From contig NZ_WUTW01000002.1 in the NCBI RefSeq assembly GCF_009831215.1, positions 1 through 64,000 on the forward strand: DNA of 64,000 nucleotides. Direction: 5' to 3'. The notes beneath the pieces are model-generated. The model was not told where the DNA came from. It saw nothing but the letters and a program-made list of their open reading frames with translations, and did no database searches. Both the position numbers and the translations under genes were made by a program. This stretch comes from Actinomadura rayongensis (lineage in GTDB: Bacteria > Actinomycetota > Actinomycetes > Streptosporangiales > Streptosporangiaceae). Within the stretch, counting starts at the first letter, position 1, and every line of letters starts with the position of its first letter. Shown in pieces: positions 42,332 through 50,522 of this stretch.

Positions 42332-42925
42332 ATGTCACCGGACCCGGCGAAGACCCCCGTGGGCCGCGGGGCGGCCCGGACGCGGGCCATCCTGGACGTC
42401 ACCCGCGAGCTGCTCGGCGAGGTCGGCTTCGACCAGCTCTCGATCGACGCCGTCGCCGCCCGCGCCGGGTCGAGCAAGACGACGATCTACCGCCGCTGGG
42501 CCGACAAGAGCGAGCTGGTCCGCGCGGCGCTGCTGGCGCGCGGCGCGGACGTCCCGCTGCTGCCCGCCGACGCCCGCGACCTGCGGACCGACCTGCTGCG
42601 GCTGGTCGAGGCGCTCGCGCACATCGCGCGGGAGGAGGACGCGGCGGCGTTCGCGAGCCTGCTCGCCGCCGCGCAGAAGGACGCGGCCATCGCCGAGGCC
42701 GTCCGGGTGAGCGCCCTGGACCGCGCCCGGCAGGACTGCCGCGACGTCGTCCAGCGCGCCATCGGCCGCGGCGAGCTGGCCGACCCCGCGCTCGCCGCGC
42801 GCCTGTTCGACCTGGTCATGGGCCAGGTGATGGTGAGCTACGTGCTCGGGACGGGCGACCTGGACGCGCCCCGGCGGGAGGCGTTCGTGGACGAGGTCCT
42901 GGTCCCGGTCCTCACGCGCCGGTGA
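42332..42925 (+). CDS. TetR/AcrR family regulator of the aromatic island
   Basis: 197 residues. The helix-turn-helix domain at about residues 15-62 reads RTRAILDVTRELLGEVGFDQLSIDAVAARAGSS and KTTIYRRWADKSELV, a canonical TetR N-terminus. The C-terminal domain (TetR_C_11-like, with LFDLVMGQVMVSYVLGTG) should bind the inducer. It is divergent from the amidohydrolase operon and converges with the hydroxylase gene, overlapping it by 14 bases. Shared operators suggest that it controls itself and at least three neighbouring promoters. Confidence 0.92.
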   Translation: MSPDPAKTPVGRGAARTRAILDVTRELLGEVGFDQLSIDAVAARAGSSKTTIYRRWADKSELVRAALLARGADVPLLPADARDLRTDLLRLVEALAHIAREEDAAAFASLLAAAQKDAAIAEAVRVSALDRARQDCRDVVQRAIGRGELADPALAARLFDLVMGQVMVSYVLGTGDLDAPRREAFVDEVLVPVLTRR

Positions 42926-44507
42926 ACCGCACCCGCTCGCGGAGCTGGCCGACGAGGTCGTGCAGGTCCGCCGGGGTCGTGGCGGCGCCGAACAGGTAGA
43001 AATCGGGCCGGATGACGGCCGCGACGTGGCCGTGGTCGCGCATGTGGGGCAGGTAGGCGTCGTCGGCGTCGGTGTACGCGCCACCCTCGCCCGGCGGGCT
43101 CAGCGGGACGAGCGTCGCGCCGATCGCGCGCAGGAACGCCCGGTCGGCCGCGTCGAGGGCGGCGCAGGGCGCGTCGCCGTCGGTGAGGACGACGAAGCCG
43201 CCGCCCGTCAGCTCGTCCAGCAGGGCCGTCCGTCCCGCGTGGCCGACGCGGTACTGCGGCGTCAGGTGCCCGACGTTCGGATGGCGCGTTCCGTCCGCGT
43301 CGTGCTGGAGGACGCCGTCGCCGAGCACGGGCGGCGGGGTGGGCGGCAGCGCTCGCGCGGGGTCGGCGCCGGCCGCGATCATGCGCGCGTCGCGCTCGGC
43401 GGCGGCGTCCTCGTCGGACACGCAGATGACGCGGCCGAGCGCCATCGACATGCCGATCGCGTGCTGGACGTGCTCGACGCGCTCGCTCGTGTAGGTGTCC
43501 AGCAGGTCCGGCGCGGCCGTGCCGGTCAGGACGAGGTCGAGCTTCCACGCGAGGTTCCGGGTGTCGCGCAGCCCGGAGCACATGCCCTGGCCCGCGAACG
43601 GCGGCATCAGGTGCGCGGCGTCGCCGGCGAGCAGGAGGCGGCCGGCGCGCCAGCGGTCCGCCCAGCGGGCCTGGAAGGTGTAGACGGCGTGCCGTTCGAG
43701 GACGGTGTTCTCCGGCGTCCGGCCCCACGGCGCGAGCAGCCGCCACGCGGACTCGGGCGTGTTCAGGTCCGCGACCGTCTCGTCCGGCAGGCGCATGAAC
43801 TCCCAGCGCCTGCGGCCGGGCCCGCCGGACACGATCGTCGTCGGACGGCGCGGATCGCACAGCTGCCAGTTCATCGGCGACCAGACCGTGTCGGTGTCGC
43901 GCGGGACGGTGTCCACGATGAGCCAGTCGTAGTAGAAGCCGAGATCGGTGAGGGCGGAGCCCATCCGCTCGCGCACGAAGCTGTTCGCGCCGTCCGCGCC
44001 GACGACGTACCGCGCCGCGAAACTCCGCTCGGCGCCGTCCTTCGTCCGGGCCGTGAGGACGACGCGGTCGCCGTGCTCGTCCAGGCCGGTGACCTCCAGG
44101 CCGCGCCGGACGTCCACGCCGGGCAGCTCGGCGACCGCCGCGGCGAGCACGCCCTCCAGCTCGGGCTGGGAGAAGAAGTTCGCGGTCGGCCAGCCGGACG
44201 GCCCGTTGCCCGACCAGTCGATGCGGACGAGCGCGTCGCCCGCGCGGTTGCGCCATTCGTAGTGGTCGGGCACGGGCTCGGTCACCGCGCGGACCCGGTC
44301 GCCGACCCCGGCCGCCTGGAAGATCCGGCCGATCTCGTCGTCGAAGTGGACGGCGCGTGGGAGGGCGTACGGCCGCTCCCAGCGTTCGAGGACGAGCACG
44401 TCGTGGCCCGCGCGGGCGAGCAGCAGCGACAGGAGCTGGCCGACGGGGCCGAAGCCGACGATCGCGACGTCGGCGGTGGGACGGGGCTGCGGGTCTTCAG
44501 CGTTCAT
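42912..44507 (-). CDS. MhpA-like 3-(3-hydroxyphenyl)propionate hydroxylase family flavoprotein
   Basis: 531 residues, the usual MhpA length. FAD motif VAIVGFGPVGQLLSLLLARAG is at residues 14-34, RAVHFDDEIGRIFQAAG is an MhpA hallmark, the DG motif is VVGADGANSFVRE, and the GD motif is [22 protein letters not shown]. It hydroxylates a phenolic ring with NADH and O2, giving a catechol. The start ATG 44507 follows AGGA; an upstream ATG at 44528 is less likely. Its own promoter lies at 44566-44594. Confidence 0.92.
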   Translation of the reverse strand: MNAEDPQPRPTADVAIVGFGPVGQLLSLLLARAGHDVLVLERWERPYALPRAVHFDDEIGRIFQAAGVGDRVRAVTEPVPDHYEWRNRAGDALVRIDWSGNGPSGWPTANFFSQPELEGVLAAAVAELPGVDVRRGLEVTGLDEHGDRVVLTARTKDGAERSFAARYVVGADGANSFVRERMGSALTDLGFYYDWLIVDTVPRDTDTVWSPMNWQLCDPRRPTTIVSGGPGRRRWEFMRLPDETVADLNTPESAWRLLAPWGRTPENTVLERHAVYTFQARWADRWRAGRLLLAGDAAHLMPPFAGQGMCSGLRDTRNLAWKLDLVLTGTAAPDLLDTYTSERVEHVQHAIGMSMALGRVICVSDEDAAAERDARMIAAGADPARALPPTPPPVLGDGVLQHDADGTRHPNVGHLTPQYRVGHAGRTALLDELTGGGFVVLTDGDAPCAALDAADRAFLRAIGATLVPLSPPGEGGAYTDADDAYLPHMRDHGHVAAVIRPDFYLFGAATTPADLHDLVGQLRERVRFTGA

Positions 44508-44565
44508 GAACCACTTCCTGTCCTGCATGGCGATACACATGTCCCGGAGGGTGCGTCTGTCCGGC

Positions 44566-44594
44566 ACCGTACCGATGCGGAAATGGGCCGTCAA
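44566..44594 (-). promoter_or_regulatory. Promoter of the MhpA-like hydroxylase gene
   Basis: TTGACG (44589-44594) and TACGGT (44566-44571) are 17 bases apart, identical boxes and spacing to the amidohydrolase promoter. The -10 lies in CGGTACGGTGCCG, a weakened version of the TetR operator. Confidence 0.78.
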
Positions 44595-44647
44595 GGCTTC
44601 AAAATCGGGCTTTGGCCAGCTAGAGCGCGCCCCCCAATGCCACAACG

Positions 44648-44661
44648 GTACGAATACGTAC
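44648..44661. promoter_or_regulatory. Operator GTACG-AATA-CGTAC between two divergent promoters
   Basis: A perfect 14-bp palindrome that differs from the site at 42285 by one central base. It lies between the hydroxylase promoter and the alcohol dehydrogenase promoter, so one bound protein could control both directions. Confidence 0.75.
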
Positions 44662-44696
44662 ACATGACAGTGGTCGCGTCGGCGACCCCCTCCGGC

Positions 44697-44725
44697 TTGC
44701 CACGATCCCGAGCGCTCACTATGTT
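44697..44725 (+). promoter_or_regulatory. Promoter of the alcohol/aldehyde dehydrogenase operon
   Basis: TTGCCA (44697-44702) and TATGTT (44720-44725) with a 17-base spacer read rightward. The predicted start near 44732 leaves a leader of about 39 bases containing AGGAG before the ATG at 44771. Confidence 0.65.
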
Positions 44726-44770
44726 TCGATAAACAGGACGAAGTTCCTGAAAATCAAGACAGGAGTGCGC

Positions 44771-45895
44771 ATGGCCACACCGACCACCGCCGCCGTCGCG
44801 CGGACCGGCGCCGACACGCTGCACTGGGAGAACGTCCGGCTCGACGAGCCCTCGGCCGGTGAGGCGCTCGTCCGGATCGTCGGCGCGGGCATCTGCCACA
44901 CCGACCTGTCGGTCCTGGCGGGACGGCTCCCGGTGCCGCTCCCGGCCGTCCTCGGGCATGAGGGCGCCGGAATCGTGACGGCCGTGGGCCCGGGCGTGAC
45001 CGGCGTCCGGCCCGGCGACCAGGTGGTGCTGTCGTTCAACTCGTGCGGACTGTGCGCCAAGTGCCGGACGGGCCGTCCCACCCAGTGCGCGACGTACTGG
45101 CCCCTCAACTTCGGCGCGGCCCGCCCCGACGGCACCACCCCGGTCGTCGGCGCGGACGGCGGCCCGCTCGGCGGCCTGTTCTTCGGCCAGTCCTCCCTGG
45201 CCGCGCACGCGCTGGTCGCCGAGCACAGCATGGTCCGCGTGGACGCGGCCGACGAGGACGAGCTGGCCATGCTCGCGCCCATCGGCTGCGGCGTGCAGAC
45301 CGGCGCGGGCGCGATCCTCAACGTCCTGCGTCCGGCGCCGGGCGACACGGTGGCGGTGTTCGGCGCGGGGGCCGTCGGGCTGTCGGCGGTGATGGCGGCC
45401 CGCCTCACCGGAGCGCGCCGGATCATCGCGGTGGACGTCGTCGCGTCCCGCCTCGCGCTCGCCGCCGAACTGGGCGCCACCGACGGCATCGACGCCGGCC
45501 GGGAGAACCTGGCCGAACGGCTCGCGGCGCTCGCCGGGCCGACCGGCGTCACCCACATCGTGGAGTCGACGGGCGTGGCGGCGCTGCTGGAACTGGCGAT
45601 CGAGGCGGTCGCCGCCGACGGGACGGTCGCGGTCATCGGCGCCCCGGCGGCGGGCACCCGGGCGTCGTTCAACGTCAACGCGCTCATCGACGGCCGCACC
45701 ATCCGGGGCGTCACCGAGGGCGGCAGCGACCGGGTGACCTTCATCCCCGCGCTGGCCGACCTCGTCCGCCAGGGCCGGCTGCCCGTCGACCGGCTGATCC
45801 GGAGCTACCGGCCCGACCAGCTCGCCGAGGCGATCGAGGACGCCCGCTCCGGCCGCACCGTCAAGCCCGTCATCCGTTTCGAGGGAGCCCTGTGA
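44771..45895 (+). CDS. Zinc-dependent aryl-alcohol dehydrogenase-like enzyme
   Basis: 374 residues of the class III/benzyl alcohol dehydrogenase type. Catalytic zinc ligands are Cys in GICHTDL, His in LGHEGAG and Cys in IGCGVQTGAG. The structural zinc site is the four-Cys run CGLCAKCRTGRPTQC. NAD binding is by VAVFGAGAVGLSAVMAA. It should oxidise an aromatic or allylic alcohol to the aldehyde, which the next gene would oxidise further. The ATG at 44771 has AGGAG five bases upstream. It overlaps the aldehyde dehydrogenase gene (TGATG). Confidence 0.93.
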   Translation: MATPTTAAVARTGADTLHWENVRLDEPSAGEALVRIVGAGICHTDLSVLAGRLPVPLPAVLGHEGAGIVTAVGPGVTGVRPGDQVVLSFNSCGLCAKCRTGRPTQCATYWPLNFGAARPDGTTPVVGADGGPLGGLFFGQSSLAAHALVAEHSMVRVDAADEDELAMLAPIGCGVQTGAGAILNVLRPAPGDTVAVFGAGAVGLSAVMAARLTGARRIIAVDVVASRLALAAELGATDGIDAGRENLAERLAALAGPTGVTHIVESTGVAALLELAIEAVAADGTVAVIGAPAAGTRASFNVNALIDGRTIRGVTEGGSDRVTFIPALADLVRQGRLPVDRLIRSYRPDQLAEAIEDARSGRTVKPVIRFEGAL

Positions 45896-47316
45896 TGCCG
45901 CACGTCCGCAATCTGATCGCCGGCGAGTGGCGCGACGGCCACGCGGTCGGCGAGTCCCGCGACCCCGCCACCGGGGAGGTGCTCGGCACGTTCGCCGACG
46001 CCGGGGCCGTCACCGCGCGCGCCGCGATCGACGCCGCGCGGGCCGCGTTCACCGACACGTCCTGGGCGCGCGACCGCGACCTGCGCGCCCGCGCGCTGCT
46101 GCGGCTCGCCGACCGGATGGGCGAGCGCCGCGACGAGCTGGTCACGACCCTGTCGCGCGAGAACGGCAAGAAGCGCGCCGACGCCGCGATGGAGATCGAC
46201 GCGACGATCCCGAAGCTCCGCTACAACGCCGCGCTCGCGCTCACCGACGCCGGGCGGGCCGGGGAGTTCCGCCCCGGCGCGTACTCGATGACGCTGCACC
46301 AGCCGCTCGGCGTCGCCGCCGTCATCGTCCCGTGGAACTCACCGGTCATCCTCGCGGTGCGGTCGTTCGCGCCCGCGCTCGCCGCGGGCTGCACGGTCGC
46401 GATGAAGATGCCCGCGCAGACGGCGCTGACCAACGGGCTGCTGTACGAGCTGGTCCGCGAGTGCCTGCCGCCGGGCGTCCTCAACGCCTTCACCGAGTCC
46501 GGCAACGACGGCGCCCCGCTGCTCGTCTCCGACCCCGGGACGGACGTCGTCAGCTACACCGGCAGCACCGCCGTCGGCCGCGTGATCATGGCCGAGGCCG
46601 CCGCGCGGCTCAAGCCGGTGTCGCTGGAGCTGGGCGGCAAGAGCCCGATGCTGGTGTTCGACGACGCCGACCTGGACGCCGCCGTGCCCGTCCTGACGGC
46701 CGCGGTCACGACCTTCTCCGGGCAGTTCTGCATGGCGGGCAGCCGCGTCCTGGCCCAGCGCGGCGTCGCCGGGGAACTGCGCGCCCGGCTCACGGCGGCG
46801 CTGGAGGCCGTCCGCGTCGGGCCGGGCGACGACCCCGGCACCGACATGGGGCCCGTCGTCGACCGCGCGCAGGCGCTCCGGATCGACGGGCTCGTCGCCG
46901 ACGCCGCCGGGACGGTCCTGGTGCGCGGCGGCCTGGTCCACCCCGGCCCCGACGCCCGCGACGCGCTGCTGCGGCCCGCGCTGGTCGAGGTCGCCGACGT
47001 CGCCGCGCCGATCGTCCAGCGCGAGGTCTTCGGCCCCGTCGCCACGTTCGAGGTGTTCGAGGACGAGGCCGACGCCGTCGCGCGCGCCAACGCCACCGAG
47101 TACGGTCTCGCCGCGTCGGTGTGGACGCGGGACGTCGACCGTCCGCTGCGCGTCGCCCGCGAACTGGACGCCGGAACGGTGTGGACCAACACCTGGGGCG
47201 TCATCCACGACCAGATGGAAGAGGGCGGCTTCAAGCAGAGCGGCGTCGGCCGCCTCAACGGCCCCCGGGCGCTCACCGAGTTCCAGGAGATCAAGCACGT
47301 CGTGCTGAACGGGTGA
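45895..47316 (+). CDS. Aldehyde dehydrogenase family protein (aromatic aldehyde type)
   Basis: 473 residues. It has VIVPWNSPVILAVRSFAPAL, the NAD motif YTGSTAVGR, the catalytic Glu in SLELGGKSPMLVF, the catalytic Cys in FSGQFCMAGSRV, and FGPVATFEVFEDE. It should turn an aldehyde, probably aromatic, into the acid with NAD(P)+. It is coupled to the alcohol dehydrogenase by overlapping codons. The acid made here would be the natural substrate for the hydroxylase and decarboxylase-like enzymes transcribed away from it. Confidence 0.94.
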   Translation: MPHVRNLIAGEWRDGHAVGESRDPATGEVLGTFADAGAVTARAAIDAARAAFTDTSWARDRDLRARALLRLADRMGERRDELVTTLSRENGKKRADAAMEIDATIPKLRYNAALALTDAGRAGEFRPGAYSMTLHQPLGVAAVIVPWNSPVILAVRSFAPALAAGCTVAMKMPAQTALTNGLLYELVRECLPPGVLNAFTESGNDGAPLLVSDPGTDVVSYTGSTAVGRVIMAEAAARLKPVSLELGGKSPMLVFDDADLDAAVPVLTAAVTTFSGQFCMAGSRVLAQRGVAGELRARLTAALEAVRVGPGDDPGTDMGPVVDRAQALRIDGLVADAAGTVLVRGGLVHPGPDARDALLRPALVEVADVAAPIVQREVFGPVATFEVFEDEADAVARANATEYGLAASVWTRDVDRPLRVARELDAGTVWTNTWGVIHDQMEEGGFKQSGVGRLNGPRALTEFQEIKHVVLNG

Positions 47317-47318
47317 CG

Positions 47319-48371
47319 TCAGGGTTCCGTACCCGTTGAGCCGTTGGCGCTGCGGCCGAATTCCCAGTGCCACGGCTCGAAGGGGTTGCTGTAGGCCCAG
47401 GCGGGATGGAACCAGCCGAATCTGCGGGAATTGGCCTCCATCCAGTTGAACTGGGGGGAGCCCTGGTTCTGGACGCCGCCGCAGACGTCGACCGCCTGGC
47501 CCTTGCCGTGGTTGCTCGTGCCGGGAACGGCGGCGAAGGCCGGGCGCTGGGCGTAGATGCGCTGTTGCTCGGCGAGGCTGCGATAGGAGTCCGTGAGGCA
47601 CATGTTGCGGCCGAAGCGGCGTTTGTAGGCGGCGTTCAGCTTGTAGAAGGCCAGGGCCGCGTCGGGGCGCAGTTCGCGGTTCTTCTGCGGAAGCGGGCAC
47701 AGGTATTTATCGGGGATCAGGCCGTTGGGGAACGTTCTCGCCTTCGCGGCCAGGCCCTTGTCGCAGGACATCTCCAGGCGACGCTGGTCGTTGACGTCCA
47801 GCTTGTTCAGCATCGTCGTGAGCCGGCGGGTGAGGTCCGCCGACTTCTGCTTGAGCTGCTCGACCTGCTGCTGCACCTTCGTCTGCTCGACCGCGTTGCG
47901 CGACTGGAGGTCCTGCGCCGCGGACGCCAGCTGCGCGCGGCGGCGCTCGTACTGACCCGCCTCGTCGATCACGCGGCGCTGGTCGGCGGCCAGGTGGTCG
48001 ACGTCCGCCGACGAGCGGAGGGCCTGTTCGGGGGTTCCGCCGCCGAAGACCGACAGCGCGCCCACCGCGTTCTGCTGCTGGTAGCTCGCGTTCGCGAGGC
48101 TGGCGAGCGGGCCGCGGATCCGGTTGAGGTCGGTCTCGGCCGCGGCGAGCTGACGGAGCGTGTCCTGGAGCTTGGCCTGCGACGCGGTCAGGTCCTTCTG
48201 CCGCTGCTGAAGCCGCGCGGTCGCGGCCTCCAGGTCCGACCGGGCCTGGGCGGCCTGGCGGCGCAGGGCGTCCAGCGGGTCCTCACGCCCGGCGGCCCGT
48301 CCCGGTGGTGCGCCGATCACCGCCATCACCAGGAAGACCGCGGTCAGCACCGCCGCCCGGGGGGTTGGCAC
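47319..48371 (-). CDS. Secreted M15 family D-alanyl-D-alanine carboxypeptidase with coiled-coil N-domain
   Basis: 350 residues. A signal peptide (AAVLTAVFLVMAVIGAPPGRAAG) is followed by a long coiled coil (about residues 35-200, ARSDLEAATARLQQRQKDL). A VanY-type peptidase domain follows, with MCLTDSYRSLAEQQ, the zinc motif SNHGKGQAVDVCG and PFEPWHWEF. It would trim stem peptides of peptidoglycan outside the membrane, the coiled coil perhaps controlling access as in EnvC or RipA-like proteins. GTG 48371 is chosen because AGGAGG lies nine bases before it. Confidence 0.9.
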   Translation of the reverse strand: MPTPRAAVLTAVFLVMAVIGAPPGRAAGREDPLDALRRQAAQARSDLEAATARLQQRQKDLTASQAKLQDTLRQLAAAETDLNRIRGPLASLANASYQQQNAVGALSVFGGGTPEQALRSSADVDHLAADQRRVIDEAGQYERRRAQLASAAQDLQSRNAVEQTKVQQQVEQLKQKSADLTRRLTTMLNKLDVNDQRRLEMSCDKGLAAKARTFPNGLIPDKYLCPLPQKNRELRPDAALAFYKLNAAYKRRFGRNMCLTDSYRSLAEQQRIYAQRPAFAAVPGTSNHGKGQAVDVCGGVQNQGSPQFNWMEANSRRFGWFHPAWAYSNPFEPWHWEFGRSANGSTGTEP

Positions 48372-48446
48372 GGTGGTTTTCCTCCTGATGCCCAATACCA
48401 ACAGCGCCTGGAACGCTACTACAGGTTCATGCGTCCCTCCGGCGGG

Positions 48447-48866
48447 TCACCGGCGTACGAACGGACGCCTTCCGCACCACCGGTCGAAGAACGGGAGGTT
48501 CCAGAAGCCGGGCGGGCACGGGCCGTACCGGCGGCGCGGCTGCCGCTGCACCGGGCGCGGGGACGCCTTCGGGCGCGCGGGCGGCCGGACCGCGCGCGGC
48601 GCCGGACGCGGGACGGCGCGCGGCGGGACGGACTCGCCGTACGTCGGCTGGACCTCCGGGCTCGTCCGCGGCCGGGCGACGGACGCCTCCGCGGGCGGCG
48701 GCTGCGGATCGGCCTCCCCGCCGCCCCGGCCGCCGAACGCGACGACCCCGCCGACGACGAGAGTCGCGGCGACCCCGGCGACGGCCAGGGCCGGCGGCCG
48801 TCTGACGCGTCTGTCCTCGGCGCGCTCGTCGACCGTCCGGACCTTCCCCCATTTCCGTCCGTTCAC
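48447..48866 (-). CDS. Single-pass membrane protein with Pro/Arg-rich exterior tail, unknown function
   Basis: 139 residues from GTG 48866 (TTG 48893 would add nine). One helix, ALAVAGVAATLVVGGVVAF, is followed by a long Pro-rich, Arg-rich stretch and a short conserved-looking end, CPPGFWNLPFFDRWCGRRP, with two Cys that could form a disulfide. No ribosome site is visible. I recognise no family. It lies between the M15 peptidase and the tRNA-Arg, so a cell-wall role is only a guess. Confidence 0.55.
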   Translation of the reverse strand: MNGRKWGKVRTVDERAEDRRVRRPPALAVAGVAATLVVGGVVAFGGRGGGEADPQPPPAEASVARPRTSPEVQPTYGESVPPRAVPRPAPRAVRPPARPKASPRPVQRQPRRRYGPCPPGFWNLPFFDRWCGRRPFVRR

Positions 48867-48990
48867 GGGAGGGAAGCGTACAGATCTCGCCAACCCAGAA
48901 CGAGTCGCGTCGCTTTGGACGAGCGCCCGGACGCCCCGTTCCCTTACCCTGGACGCGTCGTCCGCTACGCTCCTGTACCGGACGTCACCA

Positions 48991-49063
48991 GCCTCCGTAG
49001 CTCAGGGGATAGAGCACCACTCTCCTAAAGTGGGTGTCGCAGGTTCGAATCCTGCCGGGGGCG
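48991..49063 (+). tRNA. tRNA-Arg (anticodon CCT)
   Basis: The cloverleaf folds with acceptor GCCTCCG/CGGGGGC, D arm GCTC/GAGC, anticodon stem CCACT/AGTGG with loop CTCCTAA, and T arm CAGG-TTCGAAT-CCTG. The anticodon CCT (49024-49026) reads AGG. CCA is not encoded. Confidence 0.95.
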
Positions 49064-49126
49064 CCCCCACCCTCTCCTGCCGCTCGTCCGTCCTTTCGGC
49101 TCGGCGGCCCGTGGTATCAAGCGCTG

Positions 49127-49738
49127 GTGACCGACAAGCGCTCCACCTATCACCACGGATCCCTTCCCGACGTGCTCGTCACCACCGCGCTGGAGTTGCT
49201 GGACGAGGGCGGGACGGCGCGGGTGTCCGTCCGGGAGACGGCGCGGCGGGCCGGGGTCTCGCCGGGGGCGCCGTTCCGGCACTTCGCGGACCGGGAGGCG
49301 CTGCTGACGGCCGTCGCCGGGCGCGTCCTGGACGAGTTCCTCGCGTGGCAGCGCGCCGCGCTCGCCGACGCGCGTCCCGACCGGCCCGCCATGTGGTCGT
49401 TCGGACGGGGCTTCGTGACGTACGCCGCCCGCCACAAGTACCGGTTCGAGCTGCTGCGCAAGACCGTCTACAGCGGGCAGCCCGCACCGGAGCTGCACGC
49501 GGGGCTGGCCGAGATCGACCGGCTCGTCACGGGCGTCGTCACGAGCGGGCAGGACGCCGGGGAGCTGCGCGCGGGCGATCCCGGGCTGGTGACGCTGACG
49601 TCCCACGCGCTGGTGTACGGGCTGTCGCAGATGATCGTGGACGGCTTCCTGCCCGCCGAGCACGCGGACCGGCTGGTCGACCACGTGCTCGACACGTTCG
49701 GGGCGGGCATCGTCCTGCTGCCGGAGGAGAAGCGTTGA
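49127..49738 (+). CDS. TetR/AcrR family regulator (YHHG type)
   Basis: 203 residues. The N-terminal STYHHGSLPDVLVTTALELL and RRAGVSPGAPFRHFADREALL form the helix-turn-helix, with the YHHG motif of a large TetR subgroup. The C-terminus (HALVYGLSQMIVDGFL) is of the WHG type. The GTG start at 49127 lies 64 bases after tRNA-Arg. TATCAA at 49115-49120 hints at a leaderless message. A palindrome right after the gene suggests that it controls the following SRPBCC gene. Confidence 0.88.
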   Translation: MTDKRSTYHHGSLPDVLVTTALELLDEGGTARVSVRETARRAGVSPGAPFRHFADREALLTAVAGRVLDEFLAWQRAALADARPDRPAMWSFGRGFVTYAARHKYRFELLRKTVYSGQPAPELHAGLAEIDRLVTGVVTSGQDAGELRAGDPGLVTLTSHALVYGLSQMIVDGFLPAEHADRLVDHVLDTFGAGIVLLPEEKR

Positions 49739-49758
49739 CCGTCGCCGCGGCGCCCTGA

Positions 49759-49775
49759 TGTAATCACCGATTACA
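49759..49775. promoter_or_regulatory. Palindromic operator TGTAATC-N3-GATTACA
   Basis: A perfect 7-bp inverted repeat with a three-base centre, AT-rich in a GC-rich context. It lies 25 bases before the SRPBCC start and 20 bases after the TetR stop. It is the likely site of the upstream TetR protein. Confidence 0.7.
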
Positions 49776-49799
49776 TTCACCCGACGGAGGGCCACCCCC

Positions 49800-50288
49800 A
49801 TGCTGTACGACAAGCCCATGGCCGTCGGCCGGATCGCGATCGACGCGCCCGCGGCCGACGTCTACCGGATCATCAGCGACCCGCCCGTCATGATCACCTT
49901 CGCCGAGGAGGCGTACCGCGCCCACTGGCTCGACGGCGCCGCGGGGGCCGCCGTCGGCGCCCGGTTCCGCGGCCACAACCGCAAGGGCCGCCGCCACTGG
50001 TACACGAACTGCACCATCCTCGAGGCCGAGCCGGACCGCAGGTTCGCCTACCGCGTCGACACCGCGTTCCGGCTGCCCATCTCCCGCTGGGAGTACGACA
50101 TCGCGCCCACGGCGGACGGGCGGGGCTGCGTCGTCACCGAGACCAACTGGCTGCGCGCCCCGCTCTGGTTCATCCCGATCGCCCTCCTCATCACCGGCAC
50201 GTTCAACCGGCCGGGCGCGAACCGGCGCCACATCGTCACCACGCTCGAACGGATCAAGCGGCACCTGGAGACGCCCCAGGCCGCGTGA
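49800..50288 (+). CDS. SRPBCC (START-like) family protein
   Basis: 162 residues with the family pattern: GRIAIDAPAADVYRIISDP at the N-terminus, FRGHNRKGRRHWYTNCTILEAEPDRRFAYRV, and a C-terminal helix TTLERIKRHLE. A hydrophobic stretch, WFIPIALLITGTF, lies near the end. These proteins bind hydrophobic ligands or act in polyketide and lipid modification; the ligand is unknown. The ATG at 49800 follows GGAGG. It is probably induced when the upstream TetR protein releases its palindrome. Confidence 0.85.
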   Translation: MLYDKPMAVGRIAIDAPAADVYRIISDPPVMITFAEEAYRAHWLDGAAGAAVGARFRGHNRKGRRHWYTNCTILEAEPDRRFAYRVDTAFRLPISRWEYDIAPTADGRGCVVTETNWLRAPLWFIPIALLITGTFNRPGANRRHIVTTLERIKRHLETPQAA

Positions 50289-50522
50289 TCAGAGGTCGGT
50301 GATCGGGCAGGTCAGCGTCCGGACGACCCCGGGCGCGGCCTGCACCGAGTCCACGACCGTCCGGCCGAGCACGCCGACGTCGGCGGCCTCCACCTGCGCG
50401 ATCACGTCGTACGGACCGGTGACGGCGACGACCTCGCCGACCCCGGGCGCGCCGCGGACGTGCTCGGTCACCTCCGCCGCACACCCGGCGTCGGTCTGGA
50501 TGAGCACGTACGCGCGGACCAT
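50289..50522 (-). CDS. Stand-alone Lrp/AsnC ligand-binding (RAM) domain protein
   Basis: 77 residues: only the RAM domain, as shown by AYVLIQTDAGCAAEVTEHVRGAPGVGEV and VTGPYDVIAQVEAADV. No DNA-binding part is present, so it may be a sensor that pairs with a full-length Lrp protein or another partner. Amino-acid binding is typical of the fold. ATG 50522 overlaps the stop of the small upstream gene (TGATG). Confidence 0.85.
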   Translation of the reverse strand: MVRAYVLIQTDAGCAAEVTEHVRGAPGVGEVVAVTGPYDVIAQVEAADVGVLGRTVVDSVQAAPGVVRTLTCPITDL

